Below, one piece after another: positions 1-8,143 of a DNA stretch of 64,000 bases. The position numbers and the translations under genes are program-made. Origin of the DNA: Stenotrophomonas sp. UBA2629. Its GTDB lineage: Bacteria; Pseudomonadota; Gammaproteobacteria; Xanthomonadales; Xanthomonadaceae. The notes under the pieces were generated by a model. The model was given only the letters and a program-made list of their open reading frames with translations. It was not told the origin of the DNA and made no database searches. How positions within the stretch are numbered: position 1 is the first letter of the stretch; each line of letters opens with the position of its first letter. The DNA lies in the NCBI GenBank assembly GCA_002359895.1, contig DEOB01000010.1:444919-508918 (forward strand), given 5' to 3'.

Positions 1-1
1 T

Positions 2-688
2 GACTTCGACCCGGTGGCGCTCAAGGCGCAGCTGCAGGCGCTGTTTGTCGATTGGAAGTCGCCCGCCCGATATGCACCCATTGCCACGCATTTCCGGCCG
101 GTTGCCGCCAAACGTGAAAGCTTCACCACGCCGGACAAGCCCAATGCGGTGCTGCTTGCGCAACAGAATGTGTCGATCAATCTGGCCGATGATGATTTTC
201 CTGCGTTGAGCATTGCAATAGCGGTTCTTGGTGGTGATTCGTTCAAATCGCGCTTGGGGAGCCGCATCCGGCAGAAGGAAGGCCTCAGCTACAGCGTGAG
301 CGCCGGACTGCAGGCCGATGACAGCCGCGTGGGGCGTGACGACAATGGAAGCATCAGCATCCAGGCAATTTCGGCACCCCAGAATGCCGGCAAGGCTGAG
401 GCTGCAATTCGCGAAGAGCTGGCGCGTTTTCTGGCCGATGGCGTAACCCAGGAAGAACTGCGTGACACGGTGTCGGCCCGTTTGGTTGCCCGCCAACAGG
501 CGCGTGGCAGTGACGGTGCGGTGTTGCGGCAGCTCAGCAGCCAGCTGTACTTCGGACGGGGCATGCAGTTCGAGGCGGCACATGATGAAGCCTATCGCGC
601 ACTGACGGTGGAGCAGGTCAATACGGCCATTCGCAGGCACCTCAAGCCCGAGCAGCTGAGTGTGTTCGTTGCAGGTGATTTCAAGTAA
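2..688 (+). CDS. M16-family metallopeptidase, C-terminal part (5' truncated by window edge)
   Basis: The reading frame is open from the first bases of the window, so this is the 3' end of a longer gene; the GTG at 14 is only an internal codon. The visible roughly 228 residues match the C-terminal non-catalytic half of M16 (insulinase/PqqL-like) peptidases. They include the F-x-S-R-L ... R-Q-K-E-G-L-S-Y-S stretch that supplies the substrate-contacting Arg/Tyr of that domain. The zinc motif HxxEH lies upstream, outside the window, so catalytic competence cannot be judged. The stop is followed after 9 nt by the C39 ABC exporter, with an AAGGAG ribosome site in between, so the two are almost certainly co-transcribed. 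This suggests a role in maturing or degrading an exported peptide, which is inference. Confidence 0.85.
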   Translation, partial: DFDPVALKAQLQALFVDWKSPARYAPIATHFRPVAAKRESFTTPDKPNAVLLAQQNVSINLADDDFPALSIAIAVLGGDSFKSRLGSRIRQKEGLSYSVSAGLQADDSRVGRDDNGSISIQAISAPQNAGKAEAAIREELARFLADGVTQEELRDTVSARLVARQQARGSDGAVLRQLSSQLYFGRGMQFEAAHDEAYRALTVEQVNTAIRRHLKPEQLSVFVAGDFK

Positions 689-697
689 GGAGAGCGC

Positions 698-2854
698 ATG
701 GGCGGCCAAAGGCCCCCCTCTGTCATGAAGACGATCACTCAATCAGACGCAGCACAATGCGGTTTTGCGTCATTGGCGATGGTTGCCGAGGCACATGGGC
801 TCAAGTGCGGGCTGTCCGAGCTGATGCGGCGTTTTCCTTTGCCGTTGAATGGTGCGGTGCTCAATCACCTGGTCAGTGCCGCACGGCAGATTGGCTTCTC
901 CGCGCGCCCCCTGAAAATGCAGATGGCTGAACTGGGAAAAGTAGCGCTGCCCTGCATTCTGCAGTGCAACTCCAATCATTTTGTCGTCTTGAAGAGCGTG
1001 CGCGGGTCGAGCATCACGGTGATCGATCCGGCTGTTGGTGAGCGGTGCATGTCTTTGGACGAAGTGGCCAATGAATTTACCGGTGTGGGACTGGAGCTGG
1101 TGCCGGTGATGGATTTCACGCACAGCAAGGTAGGCGCGCAGGTAAGCATGAAGCAGCTGACGGCTAATGTTCCCGGTATGTGGCAAACACTGGCGCAGAT
1201 TGTTGCGCTGGCATTGGCAATGCAGGTGTTTGTTGTGCTGGCGCCTTTCCTGATGCAGTGGGTGGTGGATCAGGTGCTGCTTTCTGCCGACCGGGATCTG
1301 TTGACGGTGCTCGGCCTGGGGTTCGGCCTTGCCGTATTGCTGCAGGTGGGTCTGGGCGTGTTGCGTGGCGCTGCGATTGTTCACCTGTCTTCGCGGCTGG
1401 GCCTGCACTGGATGAGCAATGTGTGCGCGCACCTGCTCAGGTTGCCATTGGCCTTTTTTGAGGGGCGAAGTCTGGGCGACGTTACATCCCGCCTGTCGTC
1501 GGCGCGGGCGATTCAACGTACCTTGAACACGCGCTTCATCGAGGTTGTGATCGACGGCCTGATGGCGTTGGTGACGCTGACCTTGATGCTGGTCTACAGC
1601 GGAAAATTGGTGCTGCTGACACTGTTGGCCGTTGGAATATATGGTGCCATCCGTGCACTGACGTGGCGCGCGCTGCGCGGGAGTGCCGCGCAGCAGTGGA
1701 TGGCAGCGGTCGAACAGCAATCTCATCTGTTGGAGTCGCTGCGCGGCATGCACAGCCTGAAGGTTGCCGGTGCGGAGCGACATCGGGGCAGCAGCCATGA
1801 CAACCTGATGGTGGACGCGGTCAACCTTGAGTTGCGCTTGGCGCATCTCGGGCTGGGCTTCAGGGGAGCCCGACAACTGGTGTTTGGTGTGGAGCGCGTC
1901 ACCGTGATCTGCATGGGCGCGTTGTTGGCAATGGAGAGCGTGTTCACGGTCGGCATGCTGATTGCCTACCTGGCGTATCGGGAGCAGTTTTCCAGATGCA
2001 TGTGTGCGTTGATCGACAAAGGGCTTGAGCTGCGCTTGCTGCGCCTGCATGGCGAGCGCTTGGCCGACATCGTATCGACGCCCCCGGACGATGAGGAGGG
2101 AAGCGGTGAAGTGCTTTCGCCGGCTGATATGCGGATCGAAGTGGAGAATGTGTCGTTTCGCTATTCCGAAAGCGGCCCGTGGGTAGTGAAGGACTGCAGT
2201 TTCATCATCGCGGCGGGGCAGTCGGTGGCGCTCGTTGGTGCTTCGGGGTGCGGCAAAACCACGTTGATCAAGTTGTTGTTGGGTTTGTTGCGGCCCACCA
2301 CGGGCACGATCCGCATCGGCGGCTACGATCTGCAGCGGTGGGGCGCACGAAATGTCCGGGCGTTGGCGGGTGCGGTGATGCAGGAGGATCAGCTGTTCAC
2401 CGGCAGTATTGGCGACAACATCGGATTCTTTGATGCCGATGGCGATCCGGCGCGGATTGAAGTGGCCGCACGTTTGGCGGCAATCCACGATGACATCATG
2501 GCGATGCCGATGGGCTATCGAACGCCGGTCGGTGACATGGGGGTCCGGCTTTCCACCGGGCAGAAGCAGCGGATCCTGCTGGCCCGCGCACTTTATCGTC
2601 AGCCCCGGCTGCTGTTCCTGGATGAAGCCACCAGCCAACTGGATGTGATGAACGAACGGGCGATCAAGGATGCCGTGCGCAGCCTGCGGCTGACTCGGGT
2701 GATCACGGCCCATCGGCCCGAGCCCATCGGCAGTGTTGGCCGGGTGTTGCGGATGGAGCAGGGCCGCATCTTCGAGGCCGATGGCCCCCAGCCGGAGGAG
2801 CAGTCTGCCGCGGTAGCCGCCTCCGAGCCGTGGGAAATGCCGTTGTCGGCCTGA
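698..2854 (+). CDS. Peptidase-containing ABC transporter (C39 bacteriocin-type exporter)
   Basis: The 718-residue protein has the three-part architecture of peptidase-containing ABC exporters (CvaB/LagD type). An N-terminal C39 cysteine protease domain (about 1-135) shows Cys21 in QCGF, His94 in NHFVVL and Asp110 in IDPA. A six-helix membrane domain follows (about 160-440). The C-terminal ATPase has Walker A GASGCGKTT near 514, signature LSTGQ near 617, Walker B LLFLDEA near 637 and an H-loop His in ITAHR. Such proteins cut double-glycine leaders and export the mature peptide through the inner membrane. The start has a good AAGGAGA site. The upstream M16 peptidase supports a RiPP or microcin locus; no precursor peptide or HlyD-like adaptor is visible inside the window. 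Confidence 0.92.
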   Translation: MGGQRPPSVMKTITQSDAAQCGFASLAMVAEAHGLKCGLSELMRRFPLPLNGAVLNHLVSAARQIGFSARPLKMQMAELGKVALPCILQCNSNHFVVLKSVRGSSITVIDPAVGERCMSLDEVANEFTGVGLELVPVMDFTHSKVGAQVSMKQLTANVPGMWQTLAQIVALALAMQVFVVLAPFLMQWVVDQVLLSADRDLLTVLGLGFGLAVLLQVGLGVLRGAAIVHLSSRLGLHWMSNVCAHLLRLPLAFFEGRSLGDVTSRLSSARAIQRTLNTRFIEVVIDGLMALVTLTLMLVYSGKLVLLTLLAVGIYGAIRALTWRALRGSAAQQWMAAVEQQSHLLESLRGMHSLKVAGAERHRGSSHDNLMVDAVNLELRLAHLGLGFRGARQLVFGVERVTVICMGALLAMESVFTVGMLIAYLAYREQFSRCMCALIDKGLELRLLRLHGERLADIVSTPPDDEEGSGEVLSPADMRIEVENVSFRYSESGPWVVKDCSFIIAAGQSVALVGASGCGKTTLIKLLLGLLRPTTGTIRIGGYDLQRWGARNVRALAGAVMQEDQLFTGSIGDNIGFFDADGDPARIEVAARLAAIHDDIMAMPMGYRTPVGDMGVRLSTGQKQRILLARALYRQPRLLFLDEATSQLDVMNERAIKDAVRSLRLTRVITAHRPEPIGSVGRVLRMEQGRIFEADGPQPEEQSAAVAASEPWEMPLSA

Positions 2855-2960
2855 GGCCCAGCTGCCGGAAGACGGCACTCCAGCACACATCCTCCAAAGC
2901 GGCCCGCACCGGCCTGCCACTGGTAGAATTGCGCGTCCCGGTTTTTCTGTGAATGATGCC

Positions 2961-3158
2961 ATGAGCCATACCGCCACTGCACCGGCAAACGCCGAGAAGC
3001 GTTACAACGTCCACCGCGCCGACCTGCCGTTGAGCTGCCCGACGCCGGAAATGGCGTTGTGGAACTCGCACCCGCGCGTTTACCTGCCCATCGAAGGCGA
3101 GCCCAACGGCGAATCAGCGTGCCCGTATTGCGGCTCCGTGTTCGTATTGGTCGACTGA
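2961..3158 (+). CDS. Small zinc-finger (CHCC / NDUFS6-like) protein
   Basis: A 65-residue protein with a probable metal site formed by Cys in LSCP, His in SHPR and the CPYC pair near the C-terminus. It matches the zinc-finger domain proteins common in proteobacteria that resemble the NDUFS6 subunit fold. An in-frame GTG at 2949 is possible, but the ATG at 2961 gives the usual family N-terminus; neither has a strong ribosome site. A TAGAAT box about 30 nt upstream could be its -10. It lies 7 nt before the glycosyltransferase gene and is probably co-transcribed with it. Its biochemical role is not established. Confidence 0.8.
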   Translation: MSHTATAPANAEKRYNVHRADLPLSCPTPEMALWNSHPRVYLPIEGEPNGESACPYCGSVFVLVD

Positions 3159-3165
3159 CGACCCG

Positions 3166-4281
3166 ATGCGCCGCCTGACTGTGGTGCAGTTGCTGCCGGC
3201 GCTGCACTCCGGCGGAGTCGAGCGCTCGACCCTGGAGATTGCCCGTGCGCTGGTGGCCGCAGGTCACCGCGCCATTGTGGTGTCCGCAGGCGGGCGACTG
3301 GTGCAACCGTTGCTGGACAGCGGCGCTGAGCACCTCACTCTTGATATCGGCCGCAAGTCAGTGCTGACGCTGCGGCATGTGGCGTCATTGCGGCGCCTGT
3401 TTGCCGAAACCGGTGCTGACATCGTGCATGCACGCTCGCGGTTGCCGGCATGGCTGGGCTGGTATGCGCTCAAGGGCATGCCGACGAGCAAGCGCCCGCG
3501 CTGGGTGACCACCATGCACGGGCTGAACTCGCCCGGCCGCTACAGCAGCATCATGACGCGCGGTGAGCGGGTGATATGCGTGTCGCAAACGGTGCGTGAT
3601 TACCTGCTCGCCCATTACCCGGACACGAATCCGTGCACGCTGCGTGTGATTCCGCGCGGTGTGGATGTCGCGCAGTTCCCGCGTACGCCGCGCAACGACC
3701 GTCGTGGGCGACTGGAAGTTGCCCGGCACTACCCGCAGTTGGCTGGCGACGGCCCGCTGTTGTTGCTTCCGGGGCGCGGCACCCGCTTGAAAGGTCACGC
3801 GCACGCAATCGCTTTGTTGGCGCAGTTGCACCAGCAGAGGCAGCGCAATGCCGTGCTGTGGATGCCGGGTGCACGCGAGCCGGGCCGCGAGGCCTATGTG
3901 CAGGAATTGGAGCAATTGGCGCAGCGCCTGGGTGTGGCCGAACGCGTGGCGTTGACCGAGCCGACCAGCCGTATCGCGCAAGCCTATGCGGCAAGCGACC
4001 TGGTGCTGCAGGTTTCGGATAAGCCAGAAGCGTTTGGCCGTACCGTGATCGAAGCACTTTCCGTCGGCCGCCCGGTGTTGGGCTGGAACCACGGTGGTGT
4101 CGGTGAATTGTTGATGCAGCTGCAGCCGGCCGGCGCGGTTGCGCTGGGTGATCAGGCCGCGCTGGCCGAAGCCGCCTTGGCGTTGCTGCGTCAGCCGCCG
4201 GTATTGCCGTCACGCATTCCTTTCACTCTGCAGGCAATGCAGCGCGCCACACTGGACGTCTATGGCGAACTCATCCATTGA
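3166..4281 (+). CDS. Glycosyltransferase family 4 (LPS-type)
   Basis: A 371-residue GT-B-fold glycosyltransferase. The N-terminal part carries the glycine-rich HSGGVERS loop. The C-terminal Rossmann half has the E-x7-E donor-sugar motif (EAFGRTVIEA) followed by LSVGRPVLGW. Its neighbours are an O-antigen-ligase-like gene overlapping its 3' end by 20 nt, an LpxL-type acyltransferase and WaaA. A role in lipopolysaccharide core or surface-polysaccharide assembly at the cytoplasmic face of the inner membrane is therefore likely. The sugar transferred cannot be read from sequence. Confidence 0.88.
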   Translation: MRRLTVVQLLPALHSGGVERSTLEIARALVAAGHRAIVVSAGGRLVQPLLDSGAEHLTLDIGRKSVLTLRHVASLRRLFAETGADIVHARSRLPAWLGWYALKGMPTSKRPRWVTTMHGLNSPGRYSSIMTRGERVICVSQTVRDYLLAHYPDTNPCTLRVIPRGVDVAQFPRTPRNDRRGRLEVARHYPQLAGDGPLLLLPGRGTRLKGHAHAIALLAQLHQQRQRNAVLWMPGAREPGREAYVQELEQLAQRLGVAERVALTEPTSRIAQAYAASDLVLQVSDKPEAFGRTVIEALSVGRPVLGWNHGGVGELLMQLQPAGAVALGDQAALAEAALALLRQPPVLPSRIPFTLQAMQRATLDVYGELIH

Positions 4282-5584
4282 TGTAGCGGCACCGCTGCCG
4301 GCGCAGCGTCTCCCCGGGCGCTGGGCACCGGCGTGGGTCATCGCTTTTGTCGCGCTGTGGCCGGCCCCGGGTATCGCCGAGGCGGTGTTGGTGCTGGGCG
4401 CACTGTTCACCGTGGTGCGGCTGCTGCAATTGCACTTCAAAGGCGGCATCCGCCCTTTGCTGAGCATCCCCGCCTGGGCGCTGACCGGCGTGCTGTTCAT
4501 GGCGTACTGGCTGCCGCAGGCGGTGTCGGCATTGGATGCGGCTGATCCGGCCAGGACGTGGAGCAAGGTGATTGCGGCACTGCGCTATCTGCCTTTCATG
4601 TGGCTGGTTGCCATCGCTGTAGCGTCAGCGGCGCGGCGCCGCACCACGTTCACCGGGTTGGCGGTGGTCGCCGCAGTGTGGACAGTGGATGCGTTGGCAC
4701 AGGCGGCATTCGGCACCAGCCCGCTGTTCTGGTCTATGGATCAGCTCAAGTGGCTGATCAACGGACACGGCCTGTGCAGCGCCGAAGAGATCGCCGCGGC
4801 GGACCGGCTGTCTGGGGTGTTCGGGCCGTGCAATCTCAAGTTCGGTCAGGTGCTGGCGACCATGTCGCCCTTTCTGCTGTTCTTCATTGGCACGCGGTGG
4901 GGACGCTGGAGCTGGTTGCTCGCGGCACTGCTGACGGGCGTTGTGCTGTTGCTTGCCGGTTCGCGCGCGTCGTGGATCACCTACGCGCTGATCGTGTTGC
5001 TCTCAGGCTGGCGTCTGCTGGGGGCAAAGTGGATGGCGCTGGTGCTGCTGGCGGGCGTTGTGGGATTGGCTGCGCTGGGCATGGGGTCGTCGCAGGTGCG
5101 CGAGCGTTTTTCGCGCACGGCGCTGGCGCTCAACGGGGACGCCACGGACGTCAATGAAGCGCTGTCCGGGCGCACCCAGATATGGGGCGCGGCGCTGTGC
5201 ATGGTGCGGGAGCATCCATTCAACGGCGTGGGCGTGCGTGATTTCCGTCGGGCTTATCCCGAATGCGATCCCACGCCGGAGCGCACGGCGGTATGGGGGG
5301 GCACACCCGCGCTGCACGCCCATCAGATAGTGCTGGAAATCCTGGCTGAAACCGGCGTGCTGGGGCTGTTGTTGTGGCTGGCCGGTGTGGCCATGGCACT
5401 ACGTGCGTGGCGCTATGCCAGTGCGGATGCGCGTGATCGCGCCCGTCCGGCCGCCCTGGCTTTAGCTGCCACGGTATTCCCGTTGAACACCCACCTGGCG
5501 TTCTATTCCACTTTCTGGGGTGGAGTAACGGTGGTGCTTGCAGCATTGTTTGCCGGCGCGTTGCTGGCTGAAGAACGGCAGTAG
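4262..5584 (+). CDS. O-antigen ligase / polymerase-like membrane protein (Wzy_C)
   Basis: About 440 residues, strongly hydrophobic, with roughly ten membrane segments and a long periplasmic loop near residues 290-360 containing SGRTQIW and NGVGVRDFR. These are typical of the O-antigen ligase (WaaL)/Wzy_C superfamily. The ATG at 4262 (MANSSIDV) gives an N-terminus leading straight into the first helix and overlaps the preceding glycosyltransferase by 20 nt, implying translational coupling. Longer upstream in-frame starts lie deep inside that gene. The protein would join or polymerise undecaprenyl-linked glycans on the periplasmic side. Ligase and polymerase cannot be separated from sequence alone. 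Confidence 0.85.
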   Translation: MANSSIDVAAPLPAQRLPGRWAPAWVIAFVALWPAPGIAEAVLVLGALFTVVRLLQLHFKGGIRPLLSIPAWALTGVLFMAYWLPQAVSALDAADPARTWSKVIAALRYLPFMWLVAIAVASAARRRTTFTGLAVVAAVWTVDALAQAAFGTSPLFWSMDQLKWLINGHGLCSAEEIAAADRLSGVFGPCNLKFGQVLATMSPFLLFFIGTRWGRWSWLLAALLTGVVLLLAGSRASWITYALIVLLSGWRLLGAKWMALVLLAGVVGLAALGMGSSQVRERFSRTALALNGDATDVNEALSGRTQIWGAALCMVREHPFNGVGVRDFRRAYPECDPTPERTAVWGGTPALHAHQIVLEILAETGVLGLLLWLAGVAMALRAWRYASADARDRARPAALALAATVFPLNTHLAFYSTFWGGVTVVLAALFAGALLAEERQ

Positions 5585-5660
5585 GCGGGCAGCCGATTGA
5601 GTCTGGAGTGGTTGAGCCAACTCCACCCGCGCTCCCTTTGACTTACTTCCGCTCCACGGC

Positions 5661-6590
5661 TTACTTCTGCTTTGAGTAGAAGTTGCTGCGGCCTTCGGGC
5701 TGGCGTTTGAAGCGGCGGTGGATCCATAGATACTGATCGGGTGCTTCGCGCACCATGTCTTCGATAGCCGCATTTACCTTCGCGGTATCGGCAACGACGT
5801 CATCGGAGGGGAAGTCCGGTAGCGGCGGCGCGATTTTGAGTACATAACCGCTGCCGACACGGCGGTGGAAATAGGGCACCACCGCACAGCCGGTCATGCG
5901 CGCGAACTGATGGGTGGCGGTGATGGTGGACGCGGGCATGCCGAAGAACGGCACGAACACCGAATCCTTGCCGCGCATGTCCTGGTCCGGGGCGTACCAG
6001 AGCAGGCCGCCCTTTTTCAGGTGACGCACGGTCGCGCGGATGTCTTCGTTGGCATACATCGCGCTGGCATAGCGCAGGCGGCCGCTCTTTACGGCCCATT
6101 CCATCACCGGATTGCGGTACTTGCGGTACATACCAGCCAGCGGAACGTGGTCGCACAACAGGCGCCCGCACATTTCCAAGGTCATGAAATGGCCCGAGAT
6201 CAGCAGTACCCCGCGTCCTTCGGCCTGCAGCGCCTTGAGTTGTTCCAGCCCCTCAATCTGCACCTTCGGGCGGATGGTGTCGATGCTGCCCCACCATGCA
6301 CGGGCGAACTCGAAAATGCCGACACCGAGTGCGTCGAAGCTGTCGCGCAGCAGGCGCTGACGCCACGCTTCGTCCTGTTCGGGGAAACACAGTCTGAGAT
6401 TCACCTCGGTGGCATGACGTCGACTGCTCGCCAGGTGCAGCGCAAGCCAGCCCACGCCGCGGCCAAGCGCGCGCTGCAACGTCCAAGGTAGACGTGCGGC
6501 CAGCATGGCAATCCCCAGCATGGCAAAGGTGGGCCAATGGCGGGGCTTCAGAAGTGAAGGACGGGTAGCGGTGGACGGTGAATCGGACAT
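5661..6590 (-). CDS. lpxL: Lipid A biosynthesis acyltransferase (LpxL/HtrB-type)
   Basis: A 309-residue LABLAT-family acyltransferase with an N-terminal membrane anchor (about 22-50) and the catalytic H-x4-E pair, His134 and Glu139, in SGHFMTLE. It also has the conserved GMYRKYRNP and DQDMRGKDSVFVPFFG blocks. The enzyme would add a secondary acyl chain to Kdo2-lipid IVA at the inner membrane. It is convergent with the O-ligase-like gene and divergent from waaA, whose product makes its acceptor. Assignment as LpxL rather than LpxM rests on general resemblance only. Confidence 0.88.
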   Translation of the reverse strand: MSDSPSTATRPSLLKPRHWPTFAMLGIAMLAARLPWTLQRALGRGVGWLALHLASSRRHATEVNLRLCFPEQDEAWRQRLLRDSFDALGVGIFEFARAWWGSIDTIRPKVQIEGLEQLKALQAEGRGVLLISGHFMTLEMCGRLLCDHVPLAGMYRKYRNPVMEWAVKSGRLRYASAMYANEDIRATVRHLKKGGLLWYAPDQDMRGKDSVFVPFFGMPASTITATHQFARMTGCAVVPYFHRRVGSGYVLKIAPPLPDFPSDDVVADTAKVNAAIEDMVREAPDQYLWIHRRFKRQPEGRSNFYSKQK

Positions 6591-6604
6591 GCGGGGATTC
6601 TAAG

Positions 6605-6680
6605 CCACCGGGCGAGGCGGAGCAGTGAGCGGAGCGATTGGCTGCGTAACCGAAGGGTGGGTGAGGGGTGAGGCAGCAGG
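6605..6680. repeat. Degenerate intergenic palindrome-family remnant
   Basis: The lpxL-waaA intergenic region holds CGAGGCGGAGCAGTGAGC..., then GATTGGCTGCG and GGTGGGTGAGGGGTGAGG. GATTGGCTGCG recurs next to the leuB-leuD palindrome (about 21153), and GGGTGAGGG-type strings recur near 56866. I read it as a decayed copy of one intergenic repeat family. No function is visible. Confidence 0.35.
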
Positions 6681-6749
6681 GTGCGCGCTTGCTGGCTGAC
6701 GTCTGGCTCCTCTTCACTCGTTCCCGGCTTTCTCCCGTATCCTTCGGCC

Positions 6750-8045
6750 ATGCGTAAGGATCCCGTTGAACTTCTGCTGCGTGGCCTCTATTCGGCCTTG
6801 TTGTATGTGCTGTTGCCGATCACCGTGTATCACCTGGTGTGGCGTGGCTTTCGTGTGCGCGAGTACTTCAAGCGCTGGGATGAACGTTATGCCTCGTATC
6901 CGGAGAGCGGGGGGCAGCCACGGGTGTGGCTGCATGCGGTGTCGGTGGGCGAGGTGAATGCCGCAGCGCCGGTGGTCAATGCGTTGCGCGAGTTGCGCCC
7001 GGACATCCGTTGGATCATCACCACCATCACGCCCACCGGTTCGCAGCGCGTGCGCGCGCAATGGGGTGATGCGGTGGATCACGTCTACCTGCCTTACGAC
7101 GTGCCGGGCAGCGTCGGCCGTTTTCTATGCCACTTCCAGCCGAGCTTGGCGCTGATTCTGGAAACGGAGTTGTGGCCCAACATGCTGTTTGGATGTCGTG
7201 ATCGTGACATCCCGGTGTACATCCTCAATGCGCGTCTGTCGGCGCGGTCATTGAAGGGCTATCGCGTGCTGAAGGCGTTGGTGGGGCGCGCGTTGCGCAC
7301 GGTCACCTGTGTGGCGGCACAGTCGCAGGAGGATGCGCAGCGTTTCATCGAACTGGGCGCGCGGCCGGAGCAGGTGCAGGCGCTGGGCAATCTGAAGTTT
7401 GATATCCGTCCGCCGGACCCGTCCGCCGTGCTGGAAGCGTTTCGCCAACACGTGCCAGCCAGCCGGTCGGTATGGATTGCGGCCAGCACGCACGAGGGCG
7501 AAGAACAGGCGGTGGCCGATATCCATGCCCGCCTCTTGGCCACGAATCCGGATGTGCTGCTGGTATGGGCGCCGCGTCATCCGGAGCGGTTCGGCAAGGT
7601 AGAGGCGTTTGCCCGCGACCGGGGCTGGCGGGTCGCCACGCGCCGTGCGCAGCAATGGCCTGCTGCCGACAGCCAGGTGTTTGTCGTGGATACCTTGGGC
7701 GAACTGATGGCGTTCTTCGCCTGCGCGCAGGTGGCGTTTGTCGGTGGCAGCCTGCAGGCCATCGGCGGTCACAATCTGCTGGAGCCGGCGGCCATGGGTA
7801 CGGCCACGGTGACGGGCCCGCATCTGCATAACTTCACTGAGATTTCGCGACGGTTGGATGAAGCCGGCGCGCTGCGCATCTGTGCTGATGCAAGCGCCGT
7901 CGGTGATGCGGTGAAGGAGCTGCTTGAGGACGTGGTGGAGCGGGAGCGCATGGTGCAGGCGGGGCGGGCGCTGGTGGCCAACGGCCGTGGCGCGCTGCAA
8001 CGCACCTTGGAGTTGATTGCGCCGCAGTTGCCACCGCCCAACTGA
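6750..8045 (+). CDS. waaA: 3-deoxy-D-manno-octulosonic acid (Kdo) transferase
   Basis: A 431-residue GT30 enzyme that transfers Kdo from CMP-Kdo to lipid IVA. It has an N-terminal membrane anchor (about 8-31), then the family motif WLHAVSVGE with the catalytic Glu68, and the C-terminal GGHNLLEPA loop that binds the nucleotide sugar. The ATG at 6750 (MRKDPVEL) was chosen because it starts immediately before the anchor; the longer frame upstream adds a non-conserved segment. Divergent from lpxL and convergent with tolC across a shared terminator. Confidence 0.93.
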   Translation: MRKDPVELLLRGLYSALLYVLLPITVYHLVWRGFRVREYFKRWDERYASYPESGGQPRVWLHAVSVGEVNAAAPVVNALRELRPDIRWIITTITPTGSQRVRAQWGDAVDHVYLPYDVPGSVGRFLCHFQPSLALILETELWPNMLFGCRDRDIPVYILNARLSARSLKGYRVLKALVGRALRTVTCVAAQSQEDAQRFIELGARPEQVQALGNLKFDIRPPDPSAVLEAFRQHVPASRSVWIAASTHEGEEQAVADIHARLLATNPDVLLVWAPRHPERFGKVEAFARDRGWRVATRRAQQWPAADSQVFVVDTLGELMAFFACAQVAFVGGSLQAIGGHNLLEPAAMGTATVTGPHLHNFTEISRRLDEAGALRICADASAVGDAVKELLEDVVERERMVQAGRALVANGRGALQRTLELIAPQLPPPN

Positions 8046-8092
8046 ACGCACTTTATCGAGGTGGCGCCTCGGTACTTCTGTGATCCAGAAAC

Positions 8093-8121
8093 AAAAAGAG
8101 CGGGCCGGAGCCCGCTCTTTT
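8093..8121. terminator. Bidirectional intrinsic terminator between waaA and tolC
   Basis: Perfect 11-bp stem AAAGAGCGGGC / GCCCGCTCTTT with a CGGA loop, flanked by A-runs on one side and T-runs on the other. It lies about 50 nt after the waaA stop and 23 nt after the tolC stop. Confidence 0.9.
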
Positions 8122-8143
8122 CCATTCCTGCTGCAGAAACTGC

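Noticed and set aside
770..2977. 735-codon antisense frame across the C39 exporter
   Set aside because: Same reasoning; Gln/His/Arg-rich with no domain, while the plus-strand exporter is complete.
5600..5630. Terminator between O-ligase-like gene and lpxL
   Set aside because: TGGAGT / ACTCCA gives only a 6-bp stem with a 10-nt loop and no U-tract.
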